Below are positions 24,927 to 33,263 of a DNA stretch of 64,000 nt, piece after piece (the stretch's first letter is position 1; each line of letters opens with the position of its first letter). This DNA comes from JAAYZQ01 sp034428935. GTDB taxonomy: Bacteria; Chloroflexota; Anaerolineae; JAAYZQ01. The notes beneath the pieces were generated by a model. It was not told the origin of the DNA. It ran no database searches and worked only from the letters and a program-made list of their open reading frames with translations. The stretch lies in the NCBI GenBank assembly GCA_034428935.1, contig DAOUHB010000097.1, positions 1 through 64,000 on the forward strand. The letters run 5' to 3'. The position numbers and the translations under genes are program-made.

Positions 24927-27467
24927 TTAACCTGCTTCATATGGACCAAGAAACTTCTCGCCGTCGAAATGAATCAAATGCGTGCTCGCTTCCTGGACCC
25001 AGACCTCGGTCTCCCACGATATGGCGCCAACGTACCTGGCCATGTCACTACGCGTTAGAAAGGCAGTCACGTAAACCAGACCAGGGCGTGCGCCCTTGAA
25101 GAGTGCGGCCAGTTCGTGCCGGCGTTTTGGATCTACCGGCCCATGGCTGGTGACCGCCTCGACCAAAACCAGCCAATCTTGCTTGACGTGGTGAATTACA
25201 ACATCGGGCATTTTGCCGTGAATGTCCAAAGACACACCAAGAGCTTGCAGCGCGTCGCGATCAAAATGCCGCCATTTGTTGCCCGTGTCTCCTACATAAA
25301 GGACTCGACCACCGGGCACAAACCGGGGCGCGAACTCCTCAATGATAGCCTGCACCAGCTTACTGTGCTCACCAGGCGTCAGGTAAACCATCTTGGCTTC
25401 AGCCAGGGTGACCGGAATCATGCTCAGGTTACGGGCTCGTGCATACCGATTCTTGAGCGTTTCTACCGAAGCAAGGTACTTCTCAAGCTTGCCAGTCCAG
25501 TGCTCGGTTCCAAAGCTTCTCAATAGCTTCAGGGCTGTCGGCTCAATTTGGTAGCAGAATTTGGGACTGTTGATCGGCCGGCTTGGGTCATCCGGATTGG
25601 CTACGACGAGACCTGCATCAATGAACTGGTGCATAGTTTGTCGGCGCACTGTCTCTCGGGTGTTGGGGGCATAGTTCTTGCCATATTGCTCACGACAAAA
25701 GTCCATGACTGGCGTGATGCCCTTGAGAGGAGACTTGGCTTGGGACCAGCTCATTTCGGGCTCGAGTTCCAGGAGAGCAAGCAGAGTCAGTGCCGAACGG
25801 TCGTTCAACTGACCGCGGGGCAGACCCAGCAGTTCCAGGATAGTGAGTGCTTCGTCCACTTTTTGTTTTGCGGCAACAGGATCAGGGGATGCTATGTCCG
25901 CCATGCGCTGGATTTCCCTTTCTAAAAGTTTGTCGATCTGCTCCTGTGACGGGAATTTGATGTCTATCTGGCGGCCAAGTGTTTCCAGGATCTGAGGACT
26001 TGGATACCTGAGCATACGCAAGTCCGTGGCGTTCACCTGGGTGTGGCCGTTAAACTGGCGAAAATAGCTGTCCACGAGCGTCGAGTTCAAGAACAAGGCG
26101 AGCCCTTTGGCAAGCATCGGGGGCAGGCCCGCATTCTTGCGGTGATAAACGTTAAGATGATTCTCAAAGGCTACCCAAGGAGCCGGGACCCTTTGAGGCT
26201 CAAAGATGGCGGCAACGACTCGCCGTGGCTCCTCCTTTGCTGAAAAGCGTCTGACAAGAACGTAATGACCAGTGGGCAGGAAGAGCGGCTCTAGTTTCGG
26301 TACATTGGAAATGGCATTTGGCTTCTTGCCGCCGGACTTGGGCCAGAGAATGTAGCCATCTTGAAAGTGGGTGGGATAGATTAGGGGCACGGTCCCTGGC
26401 TGAGGATCGGACTGCAATAGCTCCCGGACGCGAAAGTCGACAACTCGACCGGTCGAGACCTCCACGCCGAGGCTCTCCAAGGTGTGGTCAAAGACGGACA
26501 ACCGGTCCAGGACAAATTGGTCCATTTCGCTTGTGGCCAGATAGATGATCAAATCGGGATCATCCGGCCCGACTACCTGTTCGTAGCTGACCGAGTGCAA
26601 AGTCATGCTTTCTCCGGCTGGCCCGTGGCTAGCCGAAATGAGCACGTCGTCCTTTTTCCCTGTCTTGACGGCGTGCAGAATGATGTTCTCTTGCAGGACG
26701 CCATCTGTCCTGAAGGCTTCTTCTCGAGACTCGAAGATGTGGATGCGCCGCAGCGTCATGGTTCTCAGAAATCGCTTGCGAAACGGCTTGAAATATGGGC
26801 CATTGCAGAAGCTCCGAGGCGTGATAGCAACGAGCTCACCCCCCTCCTCGAGCAGGTCCGCAGCCAGGGCCAGAAAGGCAGCATACAGGTTCGTGGTCTC
26901 AACCCCGATCGAGTTCAAAAGCCGGCGATGCTGCGAGTCACTCCGGATCTTTTTGTACGGAGGGTTCAGGATCGCGCGGTTAAAGGAAAGGTGCTCGACG
27001 GCAAAGAGGCCGCCTCGCAGCATTTCCACCGCCGAATCGACAAAGTCCTGTTCCAGGATCCGTGCTTCGAACGCAATTCCGCACCCTTCAGAGACTTCGC
27101 GGCATCCGGCCAGGATGAGGTGCAGATACTCGACGAGGAGTGGCTCCAACTCGTAGGCAACAACAGAAACGCCGCGCGGCGGCGATGGCTCCTGACAAAT
27201 CCGCTCTACAAAGGCGGCAGTCAGGCTTCCTACGCCCGCTCCCGCGTCCAGCAGGCGAATCTCATCGATGCCAGTGCCGAAAAGCGATGCCATGAACTGC
27301 GCGATAGAACCCACGGTGAAAAACTGTCCCATCCGGGAGCGATTTTCCGGGTCTAGGCGGTGGCTGGCATCCATTCGGTATTGGTCTGCCCGCTTGATCA
27401 GACTGTCCCGGGCATTGCCCTGGTCCTGAGCCTGCGGGTGGACCTCATATCTGCCTGTAGCTTCCAT
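24927..27467 (-). CDS. Fused adenine methyltransferase / BsuBI-PstI-type endonuclease
   Basis: 846 residues in one chain. N-terminal half: an Eco57I-like N6-adenine DNA methyltransferase with motif X-like GQFFTVGSIAQFMA (48-61), SAM motif DAGAGVGSL (74-82) and catalytic NPPY (168-171), then a region suited to target recognition. C-terminal part (about 560-846): the BsuBI/PstI restriction endonuclease family, with GEHSKLVQAIIEEFAPRF, VLYVGDTGNKWRHFD, KMPDVVIHH (D755) and LVEAVTSHGPVDPKRR (E770), ending HLIHFDGEKFLGPY. BsuBI and PstI recognise CTGCAG and are normally encoded as separate enzyme and methylase. By eye the gene is less GC-rich than its neighbours, suggesting acquisition. ATG 27467 follows GGGGATAG; a promoter lies at 27547-27575. 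No separate specificity or methylase gene is adjacent. Confidence 0.92.
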   Translation of the reverse strand: MEATGRYEVHPQAQDQGNARDSLIKRADQYRMDASHRLDPENRSRMGQFFTVGSIAQFMASLFGTGIDEIRLLDAGAGVGSLTAAFVERICQEPSPPRGVSVVAYELEPLLVEYLHLILAGCREVSEGCGIAFEARILEQDFVDSAVEMLRGGLFAVEHLSFNRAILNPPYKKIRSDSQHRRLLNSIGVETTNLYAAFLALAADLLEEGGELVAITPRSFCNGPYFKPFRKRFLRTMTLRRIHIFESREEAFRTDGVLQENIILHAVKTGKKDDVLISASHGPAGESMTLHSVSYEQVVGPDDPDLIIYLATSEMDQFVLDRLSVFDHTLESLGVEVSTGRVVDFRVRELLQSDPQPGTVPLIYPTHFQDGYILWPKSGGKKPNAISNVPKLEPLFLPTGHYVLVRRFSAKEEPRRVVAAIFEPQRVPAPWVAFENHLNVYHRKNAGLPPMLAKGLALFLNSTLVDSYFRQFNGHTQVNATDLRMLRYPSPQILETLGRQIDIKFPSQEQIDKLLEREIQRMADIASPDPVAAKQKVDEALTILELLGLPRGQLNDRSALTLLALLELEPEMSWSQAKSPLKGITPVMDFCREQYGKNYAPNTRETVRRQTMHQFIDAGLVVANPDDPSRPINSPKFCYQIEPTALKLLRSFGTEHWTGKLEKYLASVETLKNRYARARNLSMIPVTLAEAKMVYLTPGEHSKLVQAIIEEFAPRFVPGGRVLYVGDTGNKWRHFDRDALQALGVSLDIHGKMPDVVIHHVKQDWLVLVEAVTSHGPVDPKRRHELAALFKGARPGLVYVTAFLTRSDMARYVGAISWETEVWVQEASTHLIHFDGEKFLGPYEAG

Positions 27468-27546
27468 CTATCCCCACAACCTCTCAACAACGATAGCCAT
27501 CATGAACGGGTACATCCTTGGACTGGCTGTTTGGTACCATGACTTG

Positions 27547-27575
27547 ATTATACCACACCCGGCGGCGTATGTGCA
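27547..27575 (-). promoter_or_regulatory. Probable promoter for restriction-modification gene
   Basis: TGCACA (27570-27575), 17 bp, TATAAT (27547-27552) with TG two bases upstream of the -10, minus strand. It lies between the Ldh2-type gene and the fused restriction-modification gene; leader about 75 nt. Confidence 0.6.
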
Positions 27576-27593
27576 TAACAGACTCCGGATCTA

Positions 27594-28697
27594 CTAGAAG
27601 TATTCCTCGTAGCCCGAGATCCCCAGCTCGTCGCGCATCGCCTGCAGTTCAAGGCGCAGGTTCTGGTTGACGGGGATGCCCTCCTGGCGGACAATCTTTT
27701 CGCTCTCGTACTCTTTTTCGCCCCCGACGTAGATGCGCTCCTCGCCCGGGGCTTTGCGCGATGCCTGGAGCGCCCGCATGATACCGCCGGTGATCTGCCG
27801 CGACACGTCCAACGGCAAGAAGTGCTCCACGTCGATGGCCAGGAAGAAATGGCCGAGCATGTAGGGCCGGCGGGAGCCGTCGGGGGCATAGCCCAACAGG
27901 TCCTTCATATAGACGCCACCGCATAGCGACGCGGACAGGATCTCGACCATGGTCGCCAGATCGTAGCCCTTGTAGCCGGCAAACAGCTCGCCCGCGCCGC
28001 CCAGGGGCAGCAGCGCGGCCGTGGCCTTGTCCAGGCCGGCCATGATTGCGGCCGGATCGGTGAGGGGCTGCCCCTCGGCGTCGATGACCCAGCCCTCCGG
28101 CACCGGCTTCTCGGCACGCATGGCTACTTCGATCTTGCCCCGCTGGCTGATGGCGGTCGCTCCGTCGAAGGAGAAGGGAAAGTCCATGTCAGACGGGGCG
28201 GCAAAGGCGATGGGATTGGTGCCCAGCATGGGCTCGGTGCCAAAGGTCGGGGCGATGGCCGGGCGGGCGTTGGTGAAGGTAAAGCCGATCATGCCCTCCT
28301 GGGCGGCCATGAGGGGATAGTAGCCAGCGATGCCAAAGTGGGTGCCGTTGCGCACGGCAACGGCGCCCAGGCCAACCTGCCGTGCCTTGTCCATGGCCAG
28401 GCGCATGGCGCGGTAGGCGATGACGTGACCCATACCGTGGTGCCCGTCCACCACGGCCGTGGTCTCGCTCTCCTGCACGACCTCGAACTCGGTGTGAGTG
28501 TTTTGCACGCCGGCCTTGATGCGGTCATAGTAGTACTTCAGGCGGCCCACACCGTGGGATTCAATGCCCCGCACGTCGGAGGTGATGAGCACTTCGGCGC
28601 AGATCTGGGCCTCCTCGGGCGGGGTGCCAAGCCCCTGCAGAACGTCCATCATGAACCGGTGGATGACGTCCACAGGGATGAGTTGCGTTTCCTCCAT
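27594..28697 (-). CDS. Ldh2 family malate/L-lactate dehydrogenase
   Basis: 367 residues of the Ldh_2 fold (malate, L-lactate, ureidoglycolate, sulfolactate and 2,3-diketogulonate dehydrogenases), an NAD(P)-dependent 2-hydroxyacid dehydrogenase family unrelated to classical LDH. Seen: SDVRGIESHGVGRL with its catalytic His, VDGHHGMGHVIAYRAM, VRNGTHFGIAGYY, GTNPIAFAAP and GGAGELFAGYKGYDLATMVEIL. ATG 28697 is preceded by GAGGAG. It is the last gene of the lacI-alpha-glucoside operon, 16 bp after the membrane-protein gene, so its substrate may be a sugar-derived hydroxyacid; exact substrate cannot be read from sequence. Confidence 0.9.
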   Translation of the reverse strand: MEETQLIPVDVIHRFMMDVLQGLGTPPEEAQICAEVLITSDVRGIESHGVGRLKYYYDRIKAGVQNTHTEFEVVQESETTAVVDGHHGMGHVIAYRAMRLAMDKARQVGLGAVAVRNGTHFGIAGYYPLMAAQEGMIGFTFTNARPAIAPTFGTEPMLGTNPIAFAAPSDMDFPFSFDGATAISQRGKIEVAMRAEKPVPEGWVIDAEGQPLTDPAAIMAGLDKATAALLPLGGAGELFAGYKGYDLATMVEILSASLCGGVYMKDLLGYAPDGSRRPYMLGHFFLAIDVEHFLPLDVSRQITGGIMRALQASRKAPGEERIYVGGEKEYESEKIVRQEGIPVNQNLRLELQAMRDELGISGYEEYF

Positions 28698-28713
28698 ACG
28701 TTTGCTCCTCGAT

Positions 28714-29214
28714 TCAAACCTTTGTTGGCGGCGCATTGGCCGTCTTGGGATAGTGTAGCAGAAGGGTGAGAGCCAGGCCGGTGATGGCCCCGGCCAGGGC
28801 TCCCGTAGATAGAATGCCGGGCAACAGCGCCAGGCCCGTGATCCAGGCCATGGTGCTGACGACGATCCACCACCCTGCCCAGAGTACTTCGTGGCGCAGG
28901 AGCAGCCACTGGGCCAGGCCGAGGGTTGGGCCCAGGATCACGCCGCCCACCAACCCTTGCAGGGGGGCAGGGACCGTCGCCAGGAGCAGCGTAGAGACTA
29001 CAAGCCACACCGCCGAGGTCGCCAGGAACCAGCGCCATGCCCGGGGGATGCGGTGATGGAGCACGAACGACTGCATGGCCGCCACGCCCACGCCTGCCGG
29101 CACCAGGGCAAGGTTTGTGAACAGCAGGCTGCCAAGGAGCCAGCCCAGGGTCGTGGCCATGATCCACAGGAACCAGAGGGCTGCGTCAAAGGCGGGCTGT
29201 CGTGATCGCGCCAT
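28714..29214 (-). CDS. Integral membrane protein of unknown function
   Basis: 166 residues with about five hydrophobic stretches (FDAALWFLWIMATTLGWLLG, LALVPAGVGVAAMQSFVL, FLATSAVWLVVSTLLLATV, VGGVILGPTLGLAQWLLL, STMAWITGLALLPGI and a glycine-rich end). It resembles small four- to six-helix proteins found beside transporters, but no named family is obvious. ATG 29214 (MARSRQPAF) is chosen over the 29235 start because AGGGAG precedes it. It lies between the alpha-glucoside permease gene and the Ldh2 gene, with gaps of 36 and 16 bp, and so is part of the same transcript. Confidence 0.75.
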   Translation of the reverse strand: MARSRQPAFDAALWFLWIMATTLGWLLGSLLFTNLALVPAGVGVAAMQSFVLHHRIPRAWRWFLATSAVWLVVSTLLLATVPAPLQGLVGGVILGPTLGLAQWLLLRHEVLWAGWWIVVSTMAWITGLALLPGILSTGALAGAITGLALTLLLHYPKTANAPPTKV

Positions 29215-29250
29215 TGGCTCCCTGTGCCGTTCCACGAAGGCTCAGCTCGC

Positions 29251-30345
29251 CTAGCCCTTCACTGACCCTGCCAGCATCCCACGAACAAAGTAGCGTTGCA
29301 GGCTAAAGAACACGATCAGGGGCAGGATCATGGTGACGAACGCCCCCGCCGTCAGCAGGTGCCAGTCGTTCCCGAAGGTGCCCGTGAGATCGGCCAGGCG
29401 CTGGGTCAGGACCTTGTAGCTGGGGTCGACGCCGAGAAAGGTGAGGGCCACCAGGTAGTCATTCCAGACCCACAGGAACTGGAAGATGAAAAACGACGCC
29501 AGCGCCGGCACCGAGAGGGGCAGGACCAGCTTCAAGAAGATGGTAAAGTGAGAGGCGCCGTCGATGAATGCCGATTCCAGCGTCTCGCGGGGCAGCGTCC
29601 GGATATAGTTGAACAGAAGATAGGTGGCCAGCGCCAGGCCAAAGCCGGTGTGCGCCAGCCAGATGGCCAGGAAGGTCCCGTTGAGCCTCAGGCTGTTATA
29701 GTCCCGCAGGATAGGCACCAGGGCGATTTGCAGAGGAACCACGATCAGCCCGACCACCAGGATGAACATGATTCGGCGGCCCGGAAAGTTCATCCAGGCA
29801 AAGGCATAGGCTGCAAAGGCCGCGATGAGAATGGGGATGATGGTCGAGGGAACAGCGACGGCCAGGCTGTTCAGAAAAGCCTGCGACATGTTCTGTCCAG
29901 GCGTCATCTCTACCGTGCCGTCGGGCCTGGTCACCGGGATCTGGCTGCCGAGCAACACCTGCTTGTAGTTGTCGAGGGAAAAGTTCCACGTGGTGGTCCA
30001 GATGCGCTCCTGCACCTCGATGCGTCCCAGGCGCCGGTTCCCCACCCAGGTCACGCGCGTGCCTCCCTCGGGTGACATCACGCCCTCCCGCAGCTCCTCG
30101 AAGGTGCCGGTCACGCCCTCCACTTCCATCACGCCGCTGGGATCCAGGCCGAGCTCCTGGACGTTGTACGTGTCCGTCGTCGCCCATTCCCGGTGCGGAA
30201 AGATGTTCCACCAGCCCGTGGTCTGGATGTCAAACCGAGTCCGGAACGAAGAGATGAACAACCCCAGCGTGGGGACACTCCAGATGATCACCATGAGCGC
30301 CAGCGTCAGGTTGACGAGCAGGGGGCCGGTCCATTTTCGTCTCAT
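29251..30345 (-). CDS. aglG: Alpha-glucoside ABC permease, AglG/MalG-like
   Basis: 364 residues. Six membrane segments are visible, with the importer EAA loop ESAFIDGASHFTIFLKLVLP about 90 residues from the C-terminus. Between TM1 and TM2 lies an unusually long extracytoplasmic loop of about 110 residues, where MalG has a much shorter one; AglG proteins of alpha-glucoside systems share this, from memory of the family. It pairs with the permease encoded just upstream (1 bp gap between stop and start) and with the binding lipoprotein at 31590-33041. No ATPase gene is in this operon, so a shared MsiK/UgpC-type ATPase is probably used. Assignment to alpha-glucosides is by similarity and context. 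Confidence 0.88.
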   Translation of the reverse strand: MRRKWTGPLLVNLTLALMVIIWSVPTLGLFISSFRTRFDIQTTGWWNIFPHREWATTDTYNVQELGLDPSGVMEVEGVTGTFEELREGVMSPEGGTRVTWVGNRRLGRIEVQERIWTTTWNFSLDNYKQVLLGSQIPVTRPDGTVEMTPGQNMSQAFLNSLAVAVPSTIIPILIAAFAAYAFAWMNFPGRRIMFILVVGLIVVPLQIALVPILRDYNSLRLNGTFLAIWLAHTGFGLALATYLLFNYIRTLPRETLESAFIDGASHFTIFLKLVLPLSVPALASFFIFQFLWVWNDYLVALTFLGVDPSYKVLTQRLADLTGTFGNDWHLLTAGAFVTMILPLIVFFSLQRYFVRGMLAGSVKG

Positions 30346-30346
30346 G

Positions 30347-31528
30347 CTAGAACGCCTCCTGTTCTCTGAATTGTTTCAGATTGTAGATCATCACCGGGAT
30401 GACGGTGAGGAGGAGGATGATGGCGATGGCCGAGCCATAGCCCGAGTTGCGGAACGTAAACGACTGGCGATAGAATTGAGTAGCAATCACGTGGGTGCCA
30501 AACTGCCCGCCGGTCATGACCCAGACTACGTCAAAGATCTTGAGCGTAAAGATGACGACGGTCGTCCAGACGGTGATGATGGTACCTGCAATGGAGGGGA
30601 TCATGATACGGAAAAAGGCCTGCACTTCGGTGGCGCCGTCAACCCGTGCCGCCTCCATGATCTCTTCCGGGATGCCCTTCAGGGCGGCGGAATAGAGGAC
30701 CATGGCGTACCCTGCCTGGAGCCAGATGACGATGAGGATGAGAAAGACATTATTCCAGGGCGCGATCTGGACCCACTTGTCCCAGGGGTGGGGCTGGCCC
30801 CCCAGCGCGACGGTGAGGGCGTTCAATATACCGATCTGCGCCGATCCCGCCGGCCGGACCTCGTACACAAAGTTCCAGATGACGCTGGCGCCGACGAAAG
30901 AGATGGCCATGGGCAAAAAGATCAGCGATTTCGCGACTCGCTCGAACTTGCTGCGATCGGCCAACACGGCAACAATGAGACCGATGACCACCGACATGGT
31001 GCTGCCGATGATGATCCACATCAGGTTGTTGCGCAAAGCCTCGGTCAGCAGGCGCTCGCTAAAGATCGCCGCATAGTTGTCCAACCCCACAAAGGCGCTG
31101 CTCCGGAGGGATTCGATGAGGCCGGCGCCCCTGGGCGGGCCGTCGCGCCCGAAGAGGCTCAGGTAAAAGGTGCGGACTGCCGGCAGGGCCAGATACCACA
31201 GGAGAATGGCCATTGCCGGGCCGACAAAGACAAAAGGTTGCAGGCGGGCAGTCCACTGGTTGGGGAGTCGTTCCACAATGCTGTTAAAGATCCAGTAGAG
31301 CATCGCCACGCCACCAACGCCCCAGAGAATGGCCACCGCCGCGATGAGCCAGCGCGGCGCATTGCTGTCCCGCAACCAAATAAACCCGGCATAGAGCACG
31401 GCAAAGGCGATGAACGGGATGGCTATGGCCAGTAACAGGCGCCCCAACCAGCTAATCAGCTCCAGCGCTGTCTTGGGCTTGGGCGCCTGGCCTGTCGGGG
31501 ATCCTTTCACGCTTTCGGCTTGTGCCAT
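30347..31528 (-). CDS. aglF: Alpha-glucoside ABC permease, AglF/MalF-like
   Basis: 393 residues. Two N-terminal hydrophobic segments (about 30-50 and 60-82) precede the six-helix permease core, as in MalF/AglF-type subunits. The EAA motif EEIMEAARVDGATEVQAFFRI is intact and would contact the ATPase. A loop around GILNALTVALGGQPHPWD, between core helices, is extended. ATG 31528 has GGGGAGGTGACAT upstream. A strong 17-bp hairpin separates it from the binding-protein gene, which probably lowers permease expression relative to the lipoprotein. Forms the heterodimeric membrane channel with the next gene product. Confidence 0.9.
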   Translation of the reverse strand: MAQAESVKGSPTGQAPKPKTALELISWLGRLLLAIAIPFIAFAVLYAGFIWLRDSNAPRWLIAAVAILWGVGGVAMLYWIFNSIVERLPNQWTARLQPFVFVGPAMAILLWYLALPAVRTFYLSLFGRDGPPRGAGLIESLRSSAFVGLDNYAAIFSERLLTEALRNNLMWIIIGSTMSVVIGLIVAVLADRSKFERVAKSLIFLPMAISFVGASVIWNFVYEVRPAGSAQIGILNALTVALGGQPHPWDKWVQIAPWNNVFLILIVIWLQAGYAMVLYSAALKGIPEEIMEAARVDGATEVQAFFRIMIPSIAGTIITVWTTVVIFTLKIFDVVWVMTGGQFGTHVIATQFYRQSFTFRNSGYGSAIAIILLLTVIPVMIYNLKQFREQEAF

Positions 31529-31542
31529 ATGTCACCTCCCCT

Positions 31543-31580
31543 CGACAGGCTGCCAGCCCGTGAGGGCTGGCAGCCTGTCG
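31543..31580 (-). promoter_or_regulatory. Intercistronic hairpin between binding protein and permease genes
   Basis: A perfect 17-bp inverted repeat with a GTGA-type loop, CGACAGGCTGCCAGCCC (31543-31559) and its complement (31564-31580). No U-run follows in the transcript direction, so it should act as an mRNA 3-prime stabiliser or processing barrier rather than a full terminator. Confidence 0.75.
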
Positions 31581-31589
31581 TCTGGATAC

Positions 31590-33041
31590 CTACTGCGGCC
31601 AGGATGCGTCGATTTCGGCGAGGGCCGTATCGAGGTCAGAGAGGCCGCTGACATAGTCGGTCATGCCGGTCCAGAAGGAACCGGAGCCGACCTGGGCGGG
31701 CATGAGGTCCGAGGCATCGAAGCGGAAGCTGGTGGCTTCGGCGACGAGCTCGGCGATGCCGCGTTCGAGATCCACGCCATACATGTCGGGGGTGGCGGTC
31801 AGGTGGGCGGCCAGGGCGCCGCCGTTCTGGAGCCAGCCGGAGGCGGACTGGGGCGTGGTAAAGTACTCCATGAGGGCCCGGACTTCGGGGCGGTCGTTGA
31901 ACATGGTCATGATGTCGCCGGCGACGAGGAAGGGCTTGCCGTAGGCCTCGTCAACGGGCGGCAGGTAGAAGAAGTCATAGTCAACGCCGGCCTGGGTGCC
32001 CTCGGGGAAGAAGCCGGTGATAAAGTTGCCCTGTTTGTGGAGCCAGCACTGGGGCGGATCCTCAAACATGGGTGCGGGGGCATCGCCAAAGTAGGTGGAG
32101 ACGATGCCGTCGGTGCCGCCAAAGACATAGTCGGGGTTGAACCAGATCTCGCTCCAGGTTTCGATGGCGGTCTTGACCTCGGGCGAGGAGAAGGGCAGCT
32201 CGCCCCGGACCCAGGCGTCATAGTTTTCCAGGGAGGTGGTGCGGAGCACCATCTCCTCGGTCCAGTCTGTGGCGGGCCAGCCGGTGGCGGCCTGCGACTC
32301 GATGCCGACGCACCAGGCGGCGTCGCCGTCGTCGGCGATGGTCTGGGTGAGGGCCAGGAGGTCGTCCCAGGTTTCGGGGATCTCGTAGCCGGCGGCGTCA
32401 AAGTCGTCCTTGGGATACCAGACGAGGCTCTTGCCGTTGAAGCGGTGCCAGATGCCGCCGACCATGGGCTGGCCATCGGGATCTTGGACCATGCCCATGT
32501 CCAGCCAGCTCGGGTTGAACTGCTGCTGGAGCCATTCCTCGCTGATCCAGGAGGTGGGGTCGATGAGGTGACCCTGGCGGGCAAAGTTGGCGACTGCTCC
32601 GGGCTGCGGGAAGTCGGCGATGTCGGGCGGGGAGCCGGCGTCCACGGCGATGGCGATGCGAGCCTCGAACTCCTTGTCGCCGATGTACTGGACATCGATG
32701 CCCGTGGCCTCCTCGAAGGCGACCATGGACTCCTCGAAGCGGATGTCGTCGGGGTTGGTGAAGGGGCCGTCGACGACGACCGTCGTGCCGGAGAACTCGC
32801 CGGCCAGGGCCCTCTCCAGGAAGCCGCCGGCCATGACGGCAAAGGGCGCTTCCACGCCCTCGACCGCAGGCTCCGGCTCTGTTGCCTCCGGAGCTGTTGT
32901 CGGCTCCGGAGCAGTGGTTGCCTCGGGCGCCGCCTCGGTTGGCGCTGGCGCCGAGGTGGGCTCGGGCGTCGCGCCGCAAGCAAGCAGCAGCATGCTGGCG
33001 ATGACGACCAGAGCCACGAGAGTAAAGATTGAGCGTTTCAT
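31590..33041 (-). CDS. aglE: Alpha-glucoside-binding lipoprotein, AglE-like
   Basis: 483 residues. Signal peptide with lipobox LLLAC (Cys22), then a roughly 40-residue Pro/Thr/Glu/Ala linker tethering the binding domain to the membrane, then a family 1 solute-binding fold. Segments matching AglE-type proteins include LVWYPKDDFDAAGYEIPETW and CVGIESQAATGWPATDW. ATG 33041 has a strong AGGAGGAGA. It lies downstream of lacI on the same strand (222 bp gap containing a 7-bp hairpin at 33074-33094 and no clear promoter), so it is probably expressed from the lacI promoter. It would capture maltose, trehalose, sucrose or similar sugars for the two permeases downstream. Confidence 0.92.
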   Translation of the reverse strand: MKRSIFTLVALVVIASMLLLACGATPEPTSAPAPTEAAPEATTAPEPTTAPEATEPEPAVEGVEAPFAVMAGGFLERALAGEFSGTTVVVDGPFTNPDDIRFEESMVAFEEATGIDVQYIGDKEFEARIAIAVDAGSPPDIADFPQPGAVANFARQGHLIDPTSWISEEWLQQQFNPSWLDMGMVQDPDGQPMVGGIWHRFNGKSLVWYPKDDFDAAGYEIPETWDDLLALTQTIADDGDAAWCVGIESQAATGWPATDWTEEMVLRTTSLENYDAWVRGELPFSSPEVKTAIETWSEIWFNPDYVFGGTDGIVSTYFGDAPAPMFEDPPQCWLHKQGNFITGFFPEGTQAGVDYDFFYLPPVDEAYGKPFLVAGDIMTMFNDRPEVRALMEYFTTPQSASGWLQNGGALAAHLTATPDMYGVDLERGIAELVAEATSFRFDASDLMPAQVGSGSFWTGMTDYVSGLSDLDTALAEIDASWPQ

Positions 33042-33263
33042 TTGAATCTCCTCCTGTTACACGAAAATCGTTGGGGCAGGCACTGCACCTGCCCGAGAGT
33101 GCTTCGTTGAAAATCGACTTCGGGTGTCGTGCGGAATGGAATCACTCGAATGTTCTTTTACCTCCTTTCTGGCCTGGGGCCGAGCTATCGCGTCTTGCCA
33201 GCGCAACAGCGGCTCTTCCGCAAGCGTCGCGCATGGCCGTTGTTCTCCGAGAACGATCGAAGC

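Noticed and set aside
24927..27467. Prophage or integrated island around the restriction-modification gene
   Set aside because: Only this gene differs in composition; no integrase, attachment repeats or phage genes flank it.
32866..32965. Short tandem repeats in the 5-prime part of the aglE gene
   Set aside because: They encode the Pro/Thr/Glu/Ala linker behind the lipobox, a normal feature of such lipoproteins, not a mobile or phase-variable repeat I could support.
31410..33032. 540-codon plus-strand frame over the alpha-glucoside binding-protein gene
   Set aside because: Low-complexity translation (Gly/Ala/Val/Asp) opposite a clear lipoprotein; explained by high GC at third codon positions.
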